Below, piece after piece: positions 60,291-64,000 of a DNA stretch of 64,000 bases. A program made the translations under genes and the position numbers. Source of the stretch: CAVUFH01 sp963740835. Lineage in GTDB: Bacteria; Actinomycetota; Acidimicrobiia; IMCC26256; PALSA-610. The notes beneath the pieces were generated by a model. It was given only the letters and a program-made list of their open reading frames with translations, did no database searches and was not told where the DNA came from. The stretch lies in assembly GCA_963740835.1 (NCBI GenBank), contig CAVUFH010000002.1:62001-126000 (forward strand), written 5' to 3'. Within the stretch, counting starts at the first letter, position 1; every line of letters starts with the position of its first letter.

Positions 60291-60557
60291 ATGGAACCGA
60301 CGAGCAGGCGCAGCTTCCTTCGCAACACCTCGATCGCGGTGGCCGCGGCCGGTGTCGCCACGGCGCTTCCCACGACTGCTGCCCATGCGTTGGACCACCA
60401 CGCGCCGCCTGTTCCCGACGACGCAACCGCTGACGTGCCCGTCGTCGCGCACGTGCGCGATCTGCGCAGGGGCGAAGTCGTGCTGTACACGGGCGAACGC
60501 GAAGTAGCTGTCACCGACAAGCGCTTGGCGTCGCTGCTCTACCACGCGACGCGCTGA
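60291..60557 (+). CDS. Small Tat-exported protein of unknown function
   Basis: 88 residues with a twin-arginine signal peptide (TSRRSFLRNTSIAVAAAGVA, TALPTTAAHA), so it is exported folded. The mature part is about 58 residues, starts with a His pair (LDHHAPPVP) and ends VVAHVRDLRRGEVVLYTGER EVAVTDKRLASLLYHATR. Tat export and the adjacent Fur-family gene suggest a metal-related job, but no known family is recognised. ATG behind GGAGGAG. It is the first gene of the plus-strand metal locus; DUF4331 follows after 55 bases. Confidence 0.75.
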   Translation: MEPTSRRSFLRNTSIAVAAAGVATALPTTAAHALDHHAPPVPDDATADVPVVAHVRDLRRGEVVLYTGEREVAVTDKRLASLLYHATR

Positions 60558-60612
60558 CGCGCGCGTCGTCGATCACGCAACGCGCTGAGGCGCAGGCGAG
60601 AGAGGTGAGGTC

Positions 60613-62083
60613 ATGTCGTCGCACCGCGAGGCGCCCGAGATCGCGAAGGACCCGGTCGCGGACAGCACCGACCTGTACGCGTTCGTCAGTCCCGACGCAC
60701 CCGACACGGTCACGCTGATTGCCAACTACGTGCCGCTCCAGAGTCCGTCCGGCGGCCCGAACTTCTACGAGTTCGGTGACGACGTGCTGTACGAGATCCA
60801 CGTCGACAACGACGGGGACGGCAACGCGGACGTCACGTACCAGTTCCGGTTCAAGACCGAGCTCAGCGTCGGCGGCACCTTCCTCTACAACGTCGGTCCG
60901 ATCACCGCGTTGAACAGCCCGAGCTGGAACCGCAAGCAGTTCTATTCGGTGACGCGCATCGATTGGCTCCGGCACCACGATTCGCCGTTGCATGACATCG
61001 GCCCCGGTCGCCGTACGAAGCTCCTCGATCGAATGCCGTGCCCGCCGTGCAATATCGGACCGTTGTCGACGCCGAACTACGTCGGCCTCGCGAACGCGGC
61101 CGTGAAGGCGTTGCCCGGCGGCGGTCGCGTGTTCGCGGGCCAGCGCCGTGAAGGCTTCTACGTCGACCTCGGTTCCGTCTTCGACCTCGGCAACCTGCGG
61201 CCGTTCCAGCAGCTGCACGCGCAGTTCGGCCTCAACATCCCCGAGCTGACCCGGCCCGCGCCCGGCGTGAACGCGACGAAGGCCGTGAACGTGCACTCCA
61301 TCGTGCTGCAGCTGCCGAAGGCGGCCCTGCTCGCGCGGTGCCGCGGGGACAGACCCGACCGCCACGTCCTCGGTGGTCGGTGTCTGGACCACCGCGAGCC
61401 GGCAGAAGGTGCTGGTGCGCGAAGCCGACGGGACGCCGCAGGGGGTCGGCCCGTTCGAGCAGGTGTCGCGGCTCGCCAACCCGCTCTTCAACGAAGTGCT
61501 CGTCCCGATGGAACGCAAGGACTATTGGAACCGGCAACCGCCGTCCGACGACAAGCAGTTCGCCGCGGGCGTCGCGAACCCAGAGCTCGCGAGCCTCCTT
61601 CCGGTGTTGTATCCGGGCGTGTTCCCGAACCTCGCTGCGCTCAACGCGTCGAAGAAGCCACGTGCCGATCTGCTTGCGATCCTGCTCACCGGCATCCCAG
61701 CCGGTATCGTGTCCGGTTTCCAGAACTTCACCGGCGCGACGCAAGCAGATCTGTTGCGGCTCAATGTCGCGATCCCGCCGAAGCCGAACCAGCCGAACAA
61801 CCTCGGCCTGCTGGGTGGCGACATCGCCGGCTATCCGAACGGTCGCCGCGTCTTCGACGACGTGTTCACGATCGAGCTCCGCGCGATCGCCGGTGCGACG
61901 TACGCCCTCGTCGACAAGACGTTCACGCCCGACGCGGCCGCCTCGGCCGTCACCGACGGGCTCACCACCAACGAGTTCGACCAGACCGCGAAGGGGACGG
62001 TCAAGTACCTGCCGACCTTCCCCTACCTCGGCACACCCCACAGCGGCTACGAGATCCCTGCTCTGGCCGACGCGAGCAAATGA
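60613..62083 (+). CDS. DUF4331 family protein, frameshifted
   Basis: About 489 residues after removing one extra base at 61336 (between QLPKAALLA and GAAGTDPTATSSVVGVW). DUF4331 proteins begin SSHREAPEIAKDPVADSTDL YAFVS, as here, and later have NFYEFGDDVLYEIHVDNDGD and ALVDKTFTPDAAASAVTDG. The function is unknown; they are abundant in actinobacteria and often near metal or redox genes. No signal peptide is seen in this frame. It lies in the metal locus between the Tat-signal gene and a His-rich protein, with ATGA overlap to the latter. Confidence 0.85.
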
Positions 62084-62424
62084 CCGGCACCGCGCACGCG
62101 CATCCGTACCCGCACGAAGATGCACACAGGTTGCCGCCCAGCGGCCCGGGCACGGTCGTGCTCGACATCGGCGGGTCCGTCGGCGCGCTGGTCGTGCACA
62201 CGCCGGCCGCGCTCGCCGGGCTCGAGATCGAACTCGCCCGCCGCGGTGAGACGGTGCAGTTCGTACACGCGGAGGTTCGGGAACGGCAGCTGGCCGGCGG
62301 CTCGGTGCACGCAGCTGTGTTCGCGGCGGTGCCGGAGGGTGCGTACATTCTCCTCGACCCGCCCCCGGGCACCGACGGCGACATCGTGATCACTCCTGGT
62401 CGCGTCACCGAAGTGCAGTGGTGA
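62080..62424 (+). CDS. Small His-rich protein of the metal locus
   Basis: 114 residues. The N-terminus is rich in histidine (GTAHAHPYPHEDAHRLPPSG), a likely nickel/cobalt-binding tail. The rest is a compact beta-rich domain (VLDIGGSVGALVVHTPAALA, GAYILLDPPPGTDGDIVITP GRVTEVQW). I do not recognise an enzyme signature. The start overlaps the DUF4331 stop (ATGA), so both are translated together. cbiM follows after a 102-base gap holding a promoter and operator. Confidence 0.75.
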   Translation: MTGTAHAHPYPHEDAHRLPPSGPGTVVLDIGGSVGALVVHTPAALAGLEIELARRGETVQFVHAEVRERQLAGGSVHAAVFAAVPEGAYILLDPPPGTDGDIVITPGRVTEVQW

Positions 62425-62459
62425 GCTGATCGGCGGGCACCCGATGCGAAACCCACCCA

Positions 62460-62509
62460 TTGACCGGTCACCGGTCCGTCCGTACGTTCCTTGTTGCGAC
62501 ACAGTCGCA
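62460..62509 (+). promoter_or_regulatory. cbiM promoter with a Fur-family-type operator just downstream
   Basis: TTGACC (62460-62465) and TACGTT (62483-62488) form a -35/-10 pair with exactly 17 bases between. The palindrome TGCGA-N5-TCGCA (62495-62509) starts where transcription should begin. It has the same arms as the site at 60194-60216. A repressor bound here would block cbiM transcription. GGGGGAGG follows as Shine-Dalgarno sequence before the ATG. Confidence 0.75.
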
Positions 62510-62526
62510 TCTGGGGGAGGCGTCGC

Positions 62527-63222
62527 ATGCACATTCCCGACGGTTTCATCGACGGATCGACCTCCGCGGGTGCGGCGGCCGTGGCCGCGACCGGAGTGGG
62601 CGTCAGCCTGAAGAAGGCATCGCAGACGCTGCAGGAGAAGCAGATCCCGCTGTGCGGGCTCGTCGCCGCGTTCATCTTCGCGGTGCAGATGTTGAACTTC
62701 CCGGTCGCCGGGGGCACGAGCGGCCACTTGCTCGGCGGGGTGCTCGCGGCGGTGCTCGTCGGCCCGTGGGCCGCGGTTCTCTGTGTATCGGTCGTGCTGC
62801 TCGTGCAGGGTGTTGTCTTCGCCGATGGCGGCCTCACCGCGCTCGGCCTCAACATCATCAACATGGCGCTCGTCACATCGCTGGGTGGCTACGCCATCTT
62901 CCTCGGGCTGCGCATGTTCGTGTCGCGTACGAAGTCGGGTGTCGTCGCCTCGTCGGGCATCGCAGCCGGACTCGCGGTGGTGCTCGCGTCGATCGCGTTC
63001 ACGATCGAGTACGCGATCGGCGGCGTAGGGAACGCTTCGGTGAGCACCGTGTTCAGCGCGATGGTCGGTGTGCACACGTTGATCGGGATCGGCGAAGGCG
63101 TCATCACGGCGTTCACCGTCGCCGCCGTGCTCGCGGCGCGGCCCGACCTCGTGTACGGCGCGCGTGATCTCGCGCCACCCGTCGTCGATCGGCGCGCGCT
63201 GGCGCCGAGCGCGGCTCGGTAG
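62527..63222 (+). CDS. cbiM: Cobalt/nickel ECF transporter substrate-binding component CbiM
   Basis: 231 residues, the S-component of an ECF nickel/cobalt transporter. The N-terminal MHIPDGFIDGSTS is diagnostic: His2 with the N-terminal amine forms the metal site. About six membrane helices follow, with GHLLGGVLAAVLVGPWAAVL, FADGGLTALGLNIINMALV and GVHTLIGIGEGVITAF all conserved in CbiM/NikM. It is followed by a PDGLE-type CbiN-like gene and cbiQ. Predicted repression by the Fur-family protein through the operator at 62495-62509. Confidence 0.96.
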   Translation: MHIPDGFIDGSTSAGAAAVAATGVGVSLKKASQTLQEKQIPLCGLVAAFIFAVQMLNFPVAGGTSGHLLGGVLAAVLVGPWAAVLCVSVVLLVQGVVFADGGLTALGLNIINMALVTSLGGYAIFLGLRMFVSRTKSGVVASSGIAAGLAVVLASIAFTIEYAIGGVGNASVSTVFSAMVGVHTLIGIGEGVITAFTVAAVLAARPDLVYGARDLAPPVVDRRALAPSAAR

Positions 63223-63224
63223 TC

Positions 63225-63578
63225 GTGCCGTCCGCGCGCACGCGTGTCGGAATCGCGGAGCTCGTGGTCGCCGGGCTGCTCGTGGCGCTCGCGCTCGCCG
63301 CGTTCGCAAGTCCGTTCGCGAGCACCAAGCCCGACGGTCTGAACAAAGTCGCAGCCGATCACGGGTTCGACGCCTCGGCGAATGACAGCGCGACCGCTGA
63401 CAGCCCGCTCGCGGGCTACTCGGTGAAGCACGTCGACAACGAGAGGGTCACCAAGGGGCTGGCGGGAGTCATCGGCGTCGTGATCACGCTGGTGGTCGCG
63501 GGCGCGATCTTCGGCGGTCTGCGGTTCTTCGTGCGCCGGCGCGCCGGCGCGTCGCCGATCACCACGGGCCGTACCTGA
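63225..63578 (+). CDS. PDGLE domain protein (CbiN-like) of the nickel/cobalt transporter
   Basis: 117 residues: an N-terminal helix (IAELVVAGLLVALALAAFAS), a periplasmic-side loop with the signature KPDGLNKVAADHGF and SPLAGYSV, and a second helix (GVIGVVITLVVAGAIFGGLR). This is the PDGLE domain found fused to or next to CbiM/NikM as the small accessory subunit (CbiN/NikN role). GTG start two bases after cbiM; its TGA overlaps the cbiQ ATG. Confidence 0.9.
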   Translation: MPSARTRVGIAELVVAGLLVALALAAFASPFASTKPDGLNKVAADHGFDASANDSATADSPLAGYSVKHVDNERVTKGLAGVIGVVITLVVAGAIFGGLRFFVRRRAGASPITTGRT

Positions 63579-64000
63579 TGGGCGCCGGCCACCACCGTCC
63601 GCTGACCGTGGAGGGCGAGTCGTTCCTGCACCGGATGGCGCCCGAGTGCAAGGTGCTCGCCACGGTGTTGTTCGTGTTCGTCGTCGTGGTGACGCCGCGC
63701 GAAGCGTTCTGGGCGTTCGCGATCTACGCCGCCACCATCGTCGCCCTCGCGGGCGCCGCGCACCTCCCGCTCGCCTCGCTCGGTCGTCGGCTCGTGATCG
63801 AACTGCCGTTCCTCGCGTTCGCGTTCTTCCTGCCTCTCATCGGCCGCGGCGAGCGCGTCGACGTCTTCGGCCTGTCGCTCTCCGTGGACGGGCTCTGGGG
63901 TGCGTGGAACATCCTCGTGAAGGGCACGCTCGGCGTGGCGGCGTCGTCTGTGCTCGTCGCGACCACGGACACGCGCGACATCCTGCGCGGTCTCGAACGC
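63578..64000 (+). CDS. cbiQ: ECF transporter T component CbiQ (partial, cut by the window end)
   Basis: The first 141 codons of CbiQ, open to the end of the window. FLHRMAPECKVLATVLFVFV is the typical start, followed by membrane helices (FWAFAIYAATIVALAGAAHL, LVIELPFLAFAFFLPLIGRG) and SLSVDGLWGAWNILVKGTLG, then VLVATTDTRDILRGLE, all CbiQ features. It couples CbiM to the ATPase CbiO, which should follow outside the window. ATG overlaps the previous stop. Confidence 0.93.
   Translation, partial: MGAGHHRPLTVEGESFLHRMAPECKVLATVLFVFVVVVTPREAFWAFAIYAATIVALAGAAHLPLASLGRRLVIELPFLAFAFFLPLIGRGERVDVFGLSLSVDGLWGAWNILVKGTLGVAASSVLVATTDTRDILRGLER

Overview
The window is high-GC DNA with GTG/TTG starts, leaderless promoters and typical actinobacterial gene families (TIGR03086 protein, HelD-type ATPase, MoxR/VWA pair, YbhN-type flippase fusions, PDGLE-type CbiN). 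Together with the order obg-proB-proA ... nadD-rsfS ... leuS ... comEA-comEC ... folP-holA-rpsT-lepA, this suggests an actinobacterium, perhaps of the Acidimicrobiia; that placement is inference. One tRNA (Ala, GGC) is present. I saw no insertion sequence, phage, rRNA or CRISPR array.

Layout. 0-4.1 kb: three VOC (glyoxalase-fold) genes, an MmcQ/YjbR protein and a frameshifted helD. 4.2-9.2 kb: a HhH-GPD repair protein, a stalked membrane protein, obg, proB (frameshifted) and proA. 9.3-16.4 kb: a MoxR/VWA pair, small enzymes, a collapsed hydrolase, photolyase, rsgA and an ACT protein. 16.5-17.7 kb: a 73-bp tandem repeat, nadD and rsfS. 18.1-37.0 kb: a nearly unbroken co-directional membrane locus. 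It contains three paralogous fusions (degenerate PAP2-like membrane domain + kinase-like domain + YbhN flippase domain), a PAP2-kinase-ectodomain protein, a UbiB-like kinase, two stand-alone PAP2 phosphatases, two solute-binding lipoproteins, a CPA2-type antiporter, a PPK2 kinase and a beta-propeller lipoprotein. 37.2-40.0 kb: a large GGDEF-EAL sensor. 40.2-44.5 kb: an iron-uptake operon behind an IdeR/DtxR-like box. 44.6-50.0 kb: a cell-wall protein, an alcohol dehydrogenase, a DinB protein, tRNA-Ala and leuS. 50.1-59.2 kb: a P-loop kinase, comEA, a short comEC, an aldo/keto reductase, a FolP2-like folP, holA, rpsT and lepA. 59.2-64 kb: a histidine phosphatase, a Fur-family regulator and a metal locus (Tat protein, DUF4331, His-rich protein, cbiM, cbiN-like, cbiQ cut by the window end).

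The best candidate for a poorly described system is the 18-37 kb locus. All parts needed to phosphorylate, dephosphorylate and flip a membrane lipid occur together. The catalytic motifs are intact in the stand-alone PAP2 enzymes and in one kinase domain, but eroded in most of the fused copies. A second strong signal is a shared TGCGA-N5-TCGCA palindrome, once beside the Fur-family gene and once on the cbiM promoter, which predicts a nickel/cobalt regulon.

Data quality matters. About a dozen genes carry a single extra base that breaks an otherwise intact frame, and a few carry a single missing base. I treat most of these as likely sequencing or assembly errors, so broken genes are described at their full reconstructed extent.
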